Of a stretch of 49,318 nt of DNA, positions 1 through 7,287 are shown piece by piece. The stretch spans positions 1 through 49,318 of the forward strand of contig QHSC01000083.1 in assembly GCA_003220345.1 (NCBI GenBank), read 5' to 3'. The notes beneath the pieces were generated by a model. That model ran no database searches. It was not told the DNA's origin and worked only from the letters and a program-made list of their open reading frames with translations. Position 1 is the stretch's first letter. Each line of letters opens with the position of its first letter. Position numbers and translations under genes: made by a program. This DNA is from Candidatus Rokuibacteriota bacterium (GTDB lineage: Bacteria; Methylomirabilota; Methylomirabilia; Rokubacteriales; CSP1-6).

Positions 1-384
1 GTCTACATCGCCCCCATCCCCGCTCCTCGCGTGGACAGGCACGACCGTGTCGTGTCGGACACCGACCGTGAGATGGCGCGTATCAGCGCGGACGTGGGGG
101 AGCGGCTGGCCAGGCTGGTGCGAGAGCTCGATGGCGTGCCCGTCGAGTCGACGATCCGCTTCGGGCGGCTCGGGAGGGAGCTCTCCATCGAAGCCGAGGT
201 GTTCGGAGCGGACCTGATCGCCATTTCCGCGAAGCCTCGACCGGGGCTTCGCGACCGGATCGGCGCATGGTATCTCGGGCGCGTGGCGCTGGGGTCGAGG
301 ATTCCCCTCGTCCTGCTCCCCCTACCCGCGGTGGGCTCGAGCGGGCAGAGAGAGGACGCCCTGATCTTTTCCGTGCTCCACTAA
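1..384 (+). CDS. Universal stress protein-like, C-terminal part (5' truncated by window)
   Basis: The frame is open from base 1 and ends at TAA 382-384, so the true start lies outside the window. The visible 127 residues include FGADLIAISAK followed by LGRVALGSRIPLVLL, which matches the C-terminal UspA layout (a hydrophobic strand with GADLI, then a loop, then GSVAxRVL..PVLVV). The glycine-rich ATP loop is not canonical, so nucleotide binding is uncertain. The protein is probably a soluble cytoplasmic stress or regulatory protein. It converges with the transporter operon at 476, and two hairpins lie between them. The family call rests on the C-terminal pattern only. Confidence 0.55.
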   Translation, partial: VYIAPIPAPRVDRHDRVVSDTDREMARISADVGERLARLVRELDGVPVESTIRFGRLGRELSIEAEVFGADLIAISAKPRPGLRDRIGAWYLGRVALGSRIPLVLLPLPAVGSSGQREDALIFSVLH

Positions 385-405
385 GCCAAGAACGTTCCGC
401 TTCGA

Positions 406-469
406 GCGCCGGCTTCGCCGGCGCAATCGGAATGGGGGGAGGTTCGGAAGGGGGGCAAAGCCCCCTCCG
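406..469. terminator. Two consecutive hairpins between convergent genes
   Basis: Hairpin 1 spans 406-424, with arms GCGCCGGC and GCCGGCGC and loop TTC. Hairpin 2 spans 445-469, with core GGGGGC-AAA-GCCCCC at 451-465 and flanking arms CGGA 445-448 and TCCG 466-469 beside a two-base bulge. They lie between the ends of two convergent genes, which suits a bidirectional terminator. Neither has a T-tract, so a dispersed palindromic repeat is an alternative. Confidence 0.55.
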
Positions 470-475
470 AGTTGA

Positions 476-1378
476 CTAAGCGCGATTGCGGAGCTTGGGG
501 TCCCAGGCGTCGCGGAGGGTGTCGCCGAAGAGGTTGAAGCCGAAGACGGCCAGGCTGATGGCAAGGCCCGGGAAGATGGCGAGCCACGGCGCCTGCTCCA
601 TGAAGGCGCGGCCCGTGCTGCTCAGCATGAGTCCCCACGAGGGCGTGGGCGGCTGCGTGCCCACACCGAGGTAGCTCAAGGACGCCTCGATGAGGATGGC
701 GTTGCCGAGCCAGATCGACGCGATGATGAGGATGGGCGCCGTCACGTTCGGCAGGATGTGGGTGCCGATGATGCGCAGATCGCGGCAGCCGATGGCCTGG
801 GCTGCCTCCACGAACCGGTTCTGCTTCGCCGAGAGCACGGCGCCGCGGACGATGCGCGAGTTGCCCGGAATGATGACCACGGCGATGGCGAGCATGGCGT
901 TGGTCGTGCTCGGCTTCAGCACGGAGACGATGGCCAGGGCCAGGATGAGCCCGGGAAGGGTCATGAGCGCGTCCATGACGCGCTGGAGGATCATGTCGAG
1001 CCGTCCTTCCCAGTACCCCGACACGAGTCCGATGATGGTGCCGGCCAAGGTGCCGATGCCGACGGCGAGCAACCCCACCCACAGCGAGATGCGGCTGCCG
1101 TGGATGACGCGGCTGAAAACATCCCGGCCGATGTCGTCGGTCCCGAAGGGATGCGCCCAGCTCGGAGCGGCCAGGCGGATCTCGGGCTGGGCCGCGAGGG
1201 GATCGTAGGGCGAGAGGACGTCGGCGAAGATCGCGGTGAGGACCAGGAGCAGGATGAGGGCGGCCGAGGCCATTCCCAGCGGCTTGCGCTTGATGACGGT
1301 CCAGAGGGCCCGCCCCCGACGCACCTCGACGGCTTCTCGCTCGTCGAAGGTCCGTCCGGGCGCGGTTGCGATGGCCAT
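476..1378 (-). CDS. ABC transporter permease, DppC/OppC family
   Basis: This 300-residue inner-membrane subunit belongs to a peptide/nickel/opine-type importer. An OppC_N-like first membrane segment at about residues 36-55 is followed by SPYDP. The BPD_transp_1 domain carries the cytoplasmic EAA loop (EAAQAIGCRDLRIIGTHILPN region), the contact point for the ATPase. The gene is the last of three collinear genes (binding protein, DppB-like, DppC-like) and lies 15 bp downstream of the DppB-like gene. No dppD/dppF-type ATPase follows; the next gene converges. The subunit must therefore use ATPases encoded elsewhere. Substrate cannot be read from the sequence. Confidence 0.93.
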   Translation of the reverse strand: MAIATAPGRTFDEREAVEVRRGRALWTVIKRKPLGMASAALILLLVLTAIFADVLSPYDPLAAQPEIRLAAPSWAHPFGTDDIGRDVFSRVIHGSRISLWVGLLAVGIGTLAGTIIGLVSGYWEGRLDMILQRVMDALMTLPGLILALAIVSVLKPSTTNAMLAIAVVIIPGNSRIVRGAVLSAKQNRFVEAAQAIGCRDLRIIGTHILPNVTAPILIIASIWLGNAILIEASLSYLGVGTQPPTPSWGLMLSSTGRAFMEQAPWLAIFPGLAISLAVFGFNLFGDTLRDAWDPKLRNRA

Positions 1379-1393
1379 GGGCGCCTCAGCTCC

Positions 1394-2344
1394 TCACTGG
1401 TAGCGGATCCGCGGGTCGAGCCACGCGTAGGTCAAGTCCACGAGCAGGTTCAGGGTGACCAGGGTGATCGCGACCAGCATCACGTTGGTCTGCACGATCG
1501 GATAATCGCGGAAGAGGATGGCCTCCACGGTCAAGCGGCCCATGCCGGGGAGGGCGAAGATCGTCTCCACGATGACGGTGCCCGCGAGCAAGGTGCCGAA
1601 CTGGCCTCCCACGAGCGTGATGACGGGAATGAGGGCGTTCTTGAGCGCGTGCTTGTAGATGATGATCCGCTCACCGAGGCCCTTGGCCCAGGCCGTGCGG
1701 ACGTAGTCCTCGCGCAGTACTTCCAGCAGCGTCGAGCGGGTCATGCGCATGGTTGCCGCGGAGAGGCGAAACCCGAGCACGGCCGCGGGCAGCAGGAACT
1801 GCTGGAGATTCGTCCACGGATGCTCCCACAGGCTGGCATAGCCCAGGGGGGGCATCCAGCGGAACCAGATCGCCGCGAACGTGATGACCAGCGTCCCCAG
1901 CCAGAAATCCGGCATGGAGAGACCGGAGATCGCCAGGATTCTCCCCGTGTAGTCCGAGGCCTGGTCCTGCCTGATGGCGGAGAGCACGCCCACGGGAATG
2001 GCGATGCAGAGCCCCAGGATCATGGCGAGGGCGGCCAGCTCGAGGGTGACGGGAATGGATTTCTTCAGGGCAACCTCGATGGGCTCGTTGGTGAAGATCG
2101 AGTAGCCCGGATTCAAGCTCACCATCTGCCAGGCCCAGATCAGGTACTGCTTGTAGTAGGGCTGGTCGAGCCCCAGATCCTTCCGGAGCTTTTCCAGCTC
2201 CTTCGGCCCCACGTTTCCCGACTCTCCCATCAAGGCGGTCAGGGCATCGCCCGGCATCACCCGCATCAGCCCGAAGATGATGAGCGAGGAGAGGATGAGG
2301 ACGGGGATCGAGAGGAGGAGCCGGCGCGCTACATACTTGTACAT
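1394..2344 (-). CDS. ABC transporter permease, DppB/OppB family
   Basis: This inner-membrane permease starts MYKYVARRLLLSIPVLI, the standard DppB opening, with six predicted membrane segments. The EAA-loop region AWAKGLGERIIIYKHALKN is typical of the family. I place the start at ATG 2344 because GGGGAG lies just upstream. The open frame extends 13 codons further to 2383, but that extension is arginine/proline-rich and unlike the family. The gene pairs with the DppC-like subunit at 476-1378 to form the translocation pore. It is co-oriented with the binding-protein gene 81 bp upstream. Confidence 0.93.
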   Translation of the reverse strand: MYKYVARRLLLSIPVLILSSLIIFGLMRVMPGDALTALMGESGNVGPKELEKLRKDLGLDQPYYKQYLIWAWQMVSLNPGYSIFTNEPIEVALKKSIPVTLELAALAMILGLCIAIPVGVLSAIRQDQASDYTGRILAISGLSMPDFWLGTLVITFAAIWFRWMPPLGYASLWEHPWTNLQQFLLPAAVLGFRLSAATMRMTRSTLLEVLREDYVRTAWAKGLGERIIIYKHALKNALIPVITLVGGQFGTLLAGTVIVETIFALPGMGRLTVEAILFRDYPIVQTNVMLVAITLVTLNLLVDLTYAWLDPRIRYQ

Positions 2345-2425
2345 GGGCGCTCCCCGCCGAGCGCGACCAGGTGTGGGGGGCACGCACGCATTGCGCGCGC
2401 GGAGCCACGCCCGCCGGGCGCCCGC

Positions 2426-4126
2426 CTACTTGTCGATCCAGAGCCGGGCGAGCGTCGAGGCCCCATAGCCATCGTTCCGACGGAGGGCGAGCGAGCCGGT
2501 ATTCCGCAGATACGGCTGCCAGCTCAGAAAGCCGGCGTCGTAGGGCATCCACATGCGCAGGACCTGGTCGTGCTCGCGCTCCAGGACCTTCTTGGTGAGG
2601 GTGCGCTGCTCGGCCCGGTCGGGCGTCTTCCGCAGCTTGGTTACCAGCTCGTCGATGACGGGATCGGCGAAGCGCCAGTAGTTCTTCGTCGACTTCGAGT
2701 GCATGTACTGGTACGTCTGCTCGTCCAGGCCCGTGGCGTAGCCCGTCTTGAATCCCCACGCCATCCCGTCCCACTTGCCGTCCGCGTAGCGGCCGAAGAA
2801 CGTCGTGTAGTCGAGCTTGCTGATCTTGATCTCGATGTTGAGGTTGCGCTTCAGATCCTGCTGGACGAGCTGGACCTGGGAGGTCATCTCCGGGAAGTAC
2901 TCGTAGTAGAACAGGGTCGACTCGAATCCGTTCGGGTGGCCGGCTTCCGCGAGGAGCTTCTTGGCCTCCGCCGGCTTGTATTGCCACCAGGGCCCGAGCT
3001 GCGCCGCCGTGGGCATCTTGTCCTGGAAGTAGAAATACGGAATGCCCCAGCCGAGGATGCCGTGCCCGCCGTACAGGGTGTCGACCTGCTTCTGACGATC
3101 GATGGCCATGGAGATGGCCCGCCGAACCCTCACGTCGTTGAAGGGCGGCTTGTCCTGGGCAAGCGCGAGGCCGAACACCGTCTGCACCGTCTTGTATTCC
3201 TGCACCGCGGCGGCCGGCGTGGTCTTGAGGATGGCCGCGGCATCGGCCAGGCTGGCCACGAAGTGGATGTCGCTCTGCCCGGAGCGGAAGGCCGCGAGAC
3301 GTGTGGCCGCGTCCGGCGTGGAGAGGATGTGGTACTCGTCGACGTAGGGGCGGCCCGTGTCGAAGTAGTCGGGGTTGCGGACGAGCACCACGCGGACCTT
3401 CCGGGTGTGCTCCTTGAGGATGAAGGGACCGGTGCCCACGATCCGCTTCTTCAGGTCGCCATCCTCTTCGAGAACTTCACGAGGGAAGACGACCGACACG
3501 GGCTCCGCGAGGTTCTGCGGGAACATCGTGTTCGGCATCTTGAGGTGCACGCGCACCGTGTACTTGTCGGGGGTCTCGATCCCCTCGATCTCCTGAAAGG
3601 TGAAGGACTGCACCCCTTCCTTGGCGTACGCCTCGAAGCAGAACTTGATGTCCTGCGCCACGAGCTCCCGCCCGTTCAGCGGCGGCACGTTGTGCCACTT
3701 GACGCCCTTGCGGAGCTTGAAGGTCCAGACGCGGAAGTCGGGGCTGCCCTGCCATGACTCCGCCAGATCGCCCTTGAGGGTGAGGTCGGTGGTGTTGGCC
3801 GCCTCGTCGGAGAACGGGTAGCGCACGAGGCGGCTGCTCGTCAGAGAGGCAATCTGGAAGAGTCCGACGGAATTGGTGAGCCGCGGATCGAGCACGGGCG
3901 GGTCCCAGGCGGAGGCGCGCACGAGCGTCTTGCCGCGCTTCGGCGGCTTGGTGCTGGGGGGCATCCAGTCCGGGTAAGGGGAGGAGGTCTCGGCCGAGGC
4001 CCGCGTCCGACTCGCCGCGGCCACGAGGGGCGTCATGCCCACCGTCGCCACGCCCGCGCGCTTCAGAAAGTCGCGTCGCGTCACGCGATAGCGAACGGGT
4101 GCCGGGCGGGGGTCATCGGTCGGCAT
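2426..4126 (-). CDS. ABC transporter substrate-binding protein, family 5, Tat-exported
   Basis: This 566-residue periplasmic binding protein is of the DppA/OppA/NikA type (SBP_bac_5). The N-terminus has a twin-arginine signal: R17-R18 in RRDFLKRAG, a hydrophobic stretch, then an Ala-rich cleavage region. Family features include the 'LAESW..' opening of the lobe, LRKGVKWHNVPP (usual form 'LRdGVkFHDG'), VGTGPFIL, and RRAISMAIDRQ. The start ATG 4126 has GAGGAGG about 6 nt upstream. The gene heads an operon with two permeases. Use of Tat rather than Sec suggests folding before export. The ligand could be a peptide, an opine or a metal chelate; nothing visible decides. Confidence 0.92.
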   Translation of the reverse strand: MPTDDPRPAPVRYRVTRRDFLKRAGVATVGMTPLVAAASRTRASAETSSPYPDWMPPSTKPPKRGKTLVRASAWDPPVLDPRLTNSVGLFQIASLTSSRLVRYPFSDEAANTTDLTLKGDLAESWQGSPDFRVWTFKLRKGVKWHNVPPLNGRELVAQDIKFCFEAYAKEGVQSFTFQEIEGIETPDKYTVRVHLKMPNTMFPQNLAEPVSVVFPREVLEEDGDLKKRIVGTGPFILKEHTRKVRVVLVRNPDYFDTGRPYVDEYHILSTPDAATRLAAFRSGQSDIHFVASLADAAAILKTTPAAAVQEYKTVQTVFGLALAQDKPPFNDVRVRRAISMAIDRQKQVDTLYGGHGILGWGIPYFYFQDKMPTAAQLGPWWQYKPAEAKKLLAEAGHPNGFESTLFYYEYFPEMTSQVQLVQQDLKRNLNIEIKISKLDYTTFFGRYADGKWDGMAWGFKTGYATGLDEQTYQYMHSKSTKNYWRFADPVIDELVTKLRKTPDRAEQRTLTKKVLEREHDQVLRMWMPYDAGFLSWQPYLRNTGSLALRRNDGYGASTLARLWIDK

Positions 4127-4444
4127 CCTTGCCTCCTCACCGGATCACGTATGTTCCACGAAAGAAAGAGCTTCCGGTCTTGGCAGGCATGGATTCCCGG
4201 CGCTGCCGCGAGTGCGGCGACGATGCCGCAGGGGCTGCGGCAAGTCAAGCAGAATCGCGCGCAATACCGCGAGAGCTCACGGTATTGCGCGCGGATTCCC
4301 GGTACTCGTCCCGCGAATAAGCCGATCAGACACCAGATCTCCTGCGCCAGGACAGGAGCCCGCCTCTCGCTGACCGAGGACGCCCCACGGCTTATGTCGA
4401 GTGAGGGCCGCGGACTGATCCTAGATCTCGCGTGATGGAATTGG
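4127..4444. other. Intergenic region with two stem-loops
   Basis: No gene is visible in these 318 bases. They hold two perfect inverted repeats. The smaller is at 4225-4241 (arms GCCGCAG and CTGCGGC, loop GGG). The larger is at 4256-4293 (14-bp arms CGCGCGCAATACCG and CGGTATTGCGCGCG around a 10-nt loop containing GAGCTC). They lie downstream of the PEP-CTERM-like gene and upstream of the ABC operon, both on the minus strand. They could terminate the former or regulate the latter. A weak -35-like TTGACT is on the minus strand at 4248-4243, but no convincing -10 follows. Confidence 0.5.
4256..4293. repeat. Perfect 14-bp inverted repeat (hairpin)
   Basis: The left arm is 4256-4269 and the right arm 4280-4293, with a 10-nt loop. 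The arms are perfectly complementary. There is no T-run on either side, so an intrinsic terminator is not secure. An operator for a dimeric regulator of the ABC operon starting at 4126 is an alternative. Confidence 0.7.
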
Positions 4445-5284
4445 CTAAGCGTTCCTCCACCGCCACATCACTCCCAGACCGAGCAGCCCCCCAAAGAGCA
4501 GCATCAGTGTGGAGGCCCCGGGCACGGCGGCGACCGGTTCGCCGAAAAGAAAATCGTCCATCACCACGAGGTCGAGTGCGCCCGCTTCATTCGGTCCCAA
4601 CGCGGCGTTGCCGCTGGTGATGCGGACCCGCGAGACGATGTTGCTGCCGAAATCGACACCCAAGAACGATAGGCTCTCGCTGGCAACCGTACCCGCCGGC
4701 ACGAAGAAGGTGCCGAGCGAGGTATTGCTCGCGTCAAAGAACTGCAGGCTCGTGGTGTTTGCGAGATCGACATCCGTGAACACGGAGCCGAAGCCGCGGG
4801 TCAGCGCCGGAGTGGTGGTGCCCGGAACGAAGAAGTTCACGTCGAGCACGTTGCTGCCGAGCGCGGTGAACAGCCGCTGTGCAGAGAAGGTCTGGAACAA
4901 GCCAGGATAGGTGGCATTGATGTTGCCGAACTCGACCGGCGTGCCGCTTGCCGCGGTGGCGCTCACCTGGAAGCCGGTGCCCCCCGTCGTGAAAACGACG
5001 CCGCGCGGAGAGTTCGTATTGAAGAAGTTGGGGGGGAACAGGTTCGGAGCCGAAAACGCATCCGGCACGCCGTCCCAGTTGATCTCGCGCCGGCCGCTGC
5101 CGAAGGAGCCGGCGACGTTCGGGTTCAAGGTGCCGAGGTCGGCCCGATAGGCATCGACCGTGGCCTGGATTCCGGCGGGGGAGCTTCCCGAAGCCGAGAA
5201 GGTGATCGGCGCCGCGGCGGTTGTTGTTACGTTGAGAACGAGGGTGAGCCCCGCGGCTGCAAGGCCAGATGCAATTATGCGCAT
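4445..5284 (-). CDS. Secreted protein with PEP-CTERM-like C-terminal sorting signal
   Basis: This 279-residue protein has a Sec signal peptide (MRIIASGLAAAGLTLVLNV, cleavage after Ala-rich TTTAAA). The mature part is rich in Asn, Thr, Ser, Phe and Gly, as in extracellular PEP-CTERM beta-sandwich proteins. The C-terminus (254-279) is VPGAST, then LMLLFGGLLGLGV, then basic MWRWRN. This is the VPEPSTxxLL / transmembrane / Arg cluster layout, with the central Pro-Glu replaced by Gly-Ala. Processing by exosortase is inferred by homology to that tripartite signal; no exosortase gene is in the window. Its biological role is unknown. It stands alone, next to a decayed fragment of another secreted protein at 5332-5511. 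Confidence 0.78.
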   Translation of the reverse strand: MRIIASGLAAAGLTLVLNVTTTAAAPITFSASGSSPAGIQATVDAYRADLGTLNPNVAGSFGSGRREINWDGVPDAFSAPNLFPPNFFNTNSPRGVVFTTGGTGFQVSATAASGTPVEFGNINATYPGLFQTFSAQRLFTALGSNVLDVNFFVPGTTTPALTRGFGSVFTDVDLANTTSLQFFDASNTSLGTFFVPAGTVASESLSFLGVDFGSNIVSRVRITSGNAALGPNEAGALDLVVMDDFLFGEPVAAVPGASTLMLLFGGLLGLGVMWRWRNA

Positions 5285-5331
5285 GGTCTAGTGCCCTCCG
5301 TCTGTAGATACGCCCGGCGTGAACCGCTACA

Positions 5332-5511
5332 TCACGTGTCGAACGGCGTTGCCGTTGGCGCTGCAGTCAGCGAATGCTGGTTGGGATCACTGAACAACAC
5401 CTGCGCCTCCGAATAGTGATCTGCTGGCAAGTCAAAGGGCTCGGTGAAGGTTATGTTGAAGCGCACCTCCTCCCCAGTCTTCGGACCCTCACGACCGGTG
5501 GCCCGATTAGC
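5332..5511 (-). pseudogene. Remnant of a secreted (PEP-CTERM-associated type) protein
   Basis: A 59-codon minus-strand frame runs between TGA 5514-5512 and TGA 5334-5332, with no start codon. It contains EEVRFNITFTEPFDLPADHY. I recall this ITFTxPFDLPADHY motif, normally followed by FFVPQV, from exported proteins of PEP-CTERM-bearing bacteria. After DHY the sequence no longer follows the family, and the reading ends about 30 codons later. I read it as a degraded internal piece of a gene, lying just upstream of the intact PEP-CTERM-like gene. The family match is from memory and needs a search. Confidence 0.5.
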
Positions 5512-5830
5512 TCAAGAAGTACCCGCGATTGACCACTCGTACCGCCCTGTCGGTTTCCTTGACAAGGAGGACCTCCAGACAATCGCCCGCGTGCAGCAAC
5601 GCAAACCCAATGCCATTTTGAGGAATCGCGTCTTCAACAGAGGATAGGACGGGCATGTTCCTAGGTTGGTCACGGTTTGGAAGGAATTGCGACACGCCCA
5701 TAACCACGCTTCCATCCCGCCAGAGGCAGAACGATTCGGTAGAGATTGTTGCACCCGTACATTGATCAGGGGCTCGAGCTAGTGGTGCTCGTCGACCCTG
5801 CCGGTCGAGCACCATGCGTTTGCGCGTCAT
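5507..5830 (-). CDS. Hypothetical protein, 107 residues
   Basis: I do not recognise this protein. The start ATG 5830 is chosen because GAGAGGAAGG lies about 7 nt upstream; the frame stays open to ATG 5977 but with poorer context. The sequence has no signal peptide or membrane segment. The C-terminal half alternates short hydrophobic strands with charged residues (FALLHAGDCLEVLLVKETDRAVRVVNRGYFLS), suggesting a small beta-rich domain. Codon use is less G+C-biased than neighbouring genes, in line with the surrounding patch of remnants. It may be a recently acquired or decaying gene. Confidence 0.4.
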   Translation of the reverse strand: MTRKRMVLDRQGRRAPLARAPDQCTGATISTESFCLWRDGSVVMGVSQFLPNRDQPRNMPVLSSVEDAIPQNGIGFALLHAGDCLEVLLVKETDRAVRVVNRGYFLS

Positions 5831-6390
5831 GAGGGCCTTCCTCTCTAAGGGCCTGGCGGAGCGAAGCCCTACGTAAGGTTCCCCCTGGATGGCATACTCT
5901 CGCATGGGTGGAACCACAGGTGTTCCCCAGTCGAGGTAGCAAATAGGAGAAGCTGGCCCGCTTGCCACATGCGTCAACCGTTCAGCCTGACTTCGTGCGG
6001 GTCAACCCAGCGCCTTGACCGCAATGCAACGGATTTGCCCGAGGACGCCTGTGCTGGCGAGATGCCGGCTCATCTCCAGGCGCTCGAGTCCCTCCTGTTA
6101 ACGTTCGGGTCCTCGGACAGCTTTGAACCGCGCCCGTTCCCTGCGATAGCCCTCGAGCACGCATGTGTAGAAACGGACCGCGTAGGCAGGAGGTGTTCTC
6201 GCGAAACAAAGGCTACGAACTGTGACCCAGATGGTACCAGACCCATGCAAGGCCTTCCGCGTCCAGGAATCTCGTTGACAGGGTCGGAGGCTCGATTCTT
6301 AATGTGCGTGCAATCCGCGTGTAACCAGCGCGTGAGCGCGGCATCGCTTGAGGTGCCTTTCCGCTGGTCGCGGAGCGAAAGGAGAGACCG
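5831..6390. other. Gene-poor patch, possible eroded coding remnant
   Basis: No intact gene is supported here and base composition looks less G+C-rich than the flanks. On the minus strand about 6240-6002 one frame reads plausibly (AYAVRFYTCVLEGYRRERARFKAVRGPER), then a TAA, then GLERLEMSRHLASTGVLGQ to a TGA. This could be a broken gene of unknown family or chance. The right end holds the promoter of the protease gene. Confidence 0.35.
6275..6303 (+). promoter_or_regulatory. Candidate sigma-70 promoter for the papain-like protease
   Basis: A consensus -35 box TTGACA is at 6275-6280. After a 17-nt spacer comes CTTAAT at 6298-6303, matching TATAAT at four of six positions. The leader would be about 80 nt before ATG 6391. 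The assignment rests on sequence only. Confidence 0.42.
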
Positions 6391-7266
6391 ATGGCGAGGA
6401 AGAAGAAACGGCTCGTGAAGACGGTCATGGTGGTGAAGAGGGCGAAAGCGACGAAGAAGGTGCGGAAGAAAGGCAAGGCGGAAGCGGTCAAGCGCATCTG
6501 TAACCTGGTGCCCTCGAAGGGCACGGAGAAGGACTGGAAGTACGAGGATGCGGTGGCCGCGGGCGCCCTCGGCGCGGTGGCGGCCTTGCCTCCGACCGTG
6601 GATCTCCGGCAGCCCTGGTGGACGGTCGGCGATCAGGGCCAGACCGGCTCATGCGTGGGCTGGGCCTCCGCGGACGGCGTCGTGCGCTATCACATGGTGG
6701 CGGCGGACAAGCTCAAGAAGTCCCAGATGCTCTCGCCACGCTACGTCTGGATGGCCTCCAAGGAGACGGACGAGTACACGCTGCGGCCGGAGAGCTTCGT
6801 CGAGGAAGCCGGCACCTCGCTCAAGGGCGCCATGGACGTGTGCCGCAAGTTCGGGGTGGCCACCCTCGCCATGCTTCCCTTCAGGATCACCACATTGATG
6901 TATACGGGCGGCGAGAACGCCTTCTACGCGGCGGCCGCCCAGCTGCGCATCGCCTCCTATTTCAATCTTCGCAAGAATCTCAACCAGTGGCAGTCCTGGC
7001 TCGCCGCGCACGGCCCCATCCTGGCCGGGCTGAACGTGGACCAGACCTGGGACGACGCGACGAGCACGAAGGGGAACCTCGACACGCCCCTGCCGAAGAC
7101 GGCGCGGGGCGGTCACGCCATCGCGGTCGTCGGATACACGGCGACGGGGCGGTTCATCATCCGCAACAGCTGGGGCCCGGCCTGGGGCGACAACGGCTTC
7201 GCCTATGCCTCGCCCGCCTACATCACGGGGGCGTTCTTCGACGAGTCCTACGGGGTGACGATCTAG
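6391..7266 (+). CDS. Papain-like (C1 family) cysteine protease with lysine-rich N-terminus
   Basis: This 291-residue protein has a complete papain catalytic set. Oxyanion Gln82 and nucleophile Cys88 lie in DQGQTGSCVGWA, His242 in GGHAIAVVGY, and Asn259 in IRNSWGPAWGDNGF. The Gln-Cys spacing of six residues equals that of papain. There is no signal peptide. Residues 1-35 instead hold about 14 Lys/Arg, resembling the tail of a nucleic-acid-binding protein. There is no long inhibitory propeptide. AAGGAGA lies about 5 nt before ATG 6391. The protein is probably cytoplasmic, or exported by an unusual route. The gene is monocistronic and converges with the ABC operon ending at 7288. Substrate is unknown. 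Confidence 0.88.
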   Translation: MARKKKRLVKTVMVVKRAKATKKVRKKGKAEAVKRICNLVPSKGTEKDWKYEDAVAAGALGAVAALPPTVDLRQPWWTVGDQGQTGSCVGWASADGVVRYHMVAADKLKKSQMLSPRYVWMASKETDEYTLRPESFVEEAGTSLKGAMDVCRKFGVATLAMLPFRITTLMYTGGENAFYAAAAQLRIASYFNLRKNLNQWQSWLAAHGPILAGLNVDQTWDDATSTKGNLDTPLPKTARGGHAIAVVGYTATGRFIIRNSWGPAWGDNGFAYASPAYITGAFFDESYGVTI

Positions 7267-7287
7267 CGGCCCGCGCGGGGCGGGAGC

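Noticed and set aside
758-3757. A 999-codon plus-strand open frame
   Set aside because: It runs antisense to three well-recognised ABC transporter genes and its product is a low-complexity Arg/Gly/Asp/His-rich string; G+C-rich third positions create such shadows.
6002-6240. A minus-strand frame with plausible residues broken by TAA
   Set aside because: No recognisable family and an ochre stop; kept only as a possible remnant, not as a gene.
5969-6418. A 149-codon plus-strand frame leading into the protease gene
   Set aside because: It overlaps the protease start in another frame, has a mixed low-information sequence and no good ribosome site.
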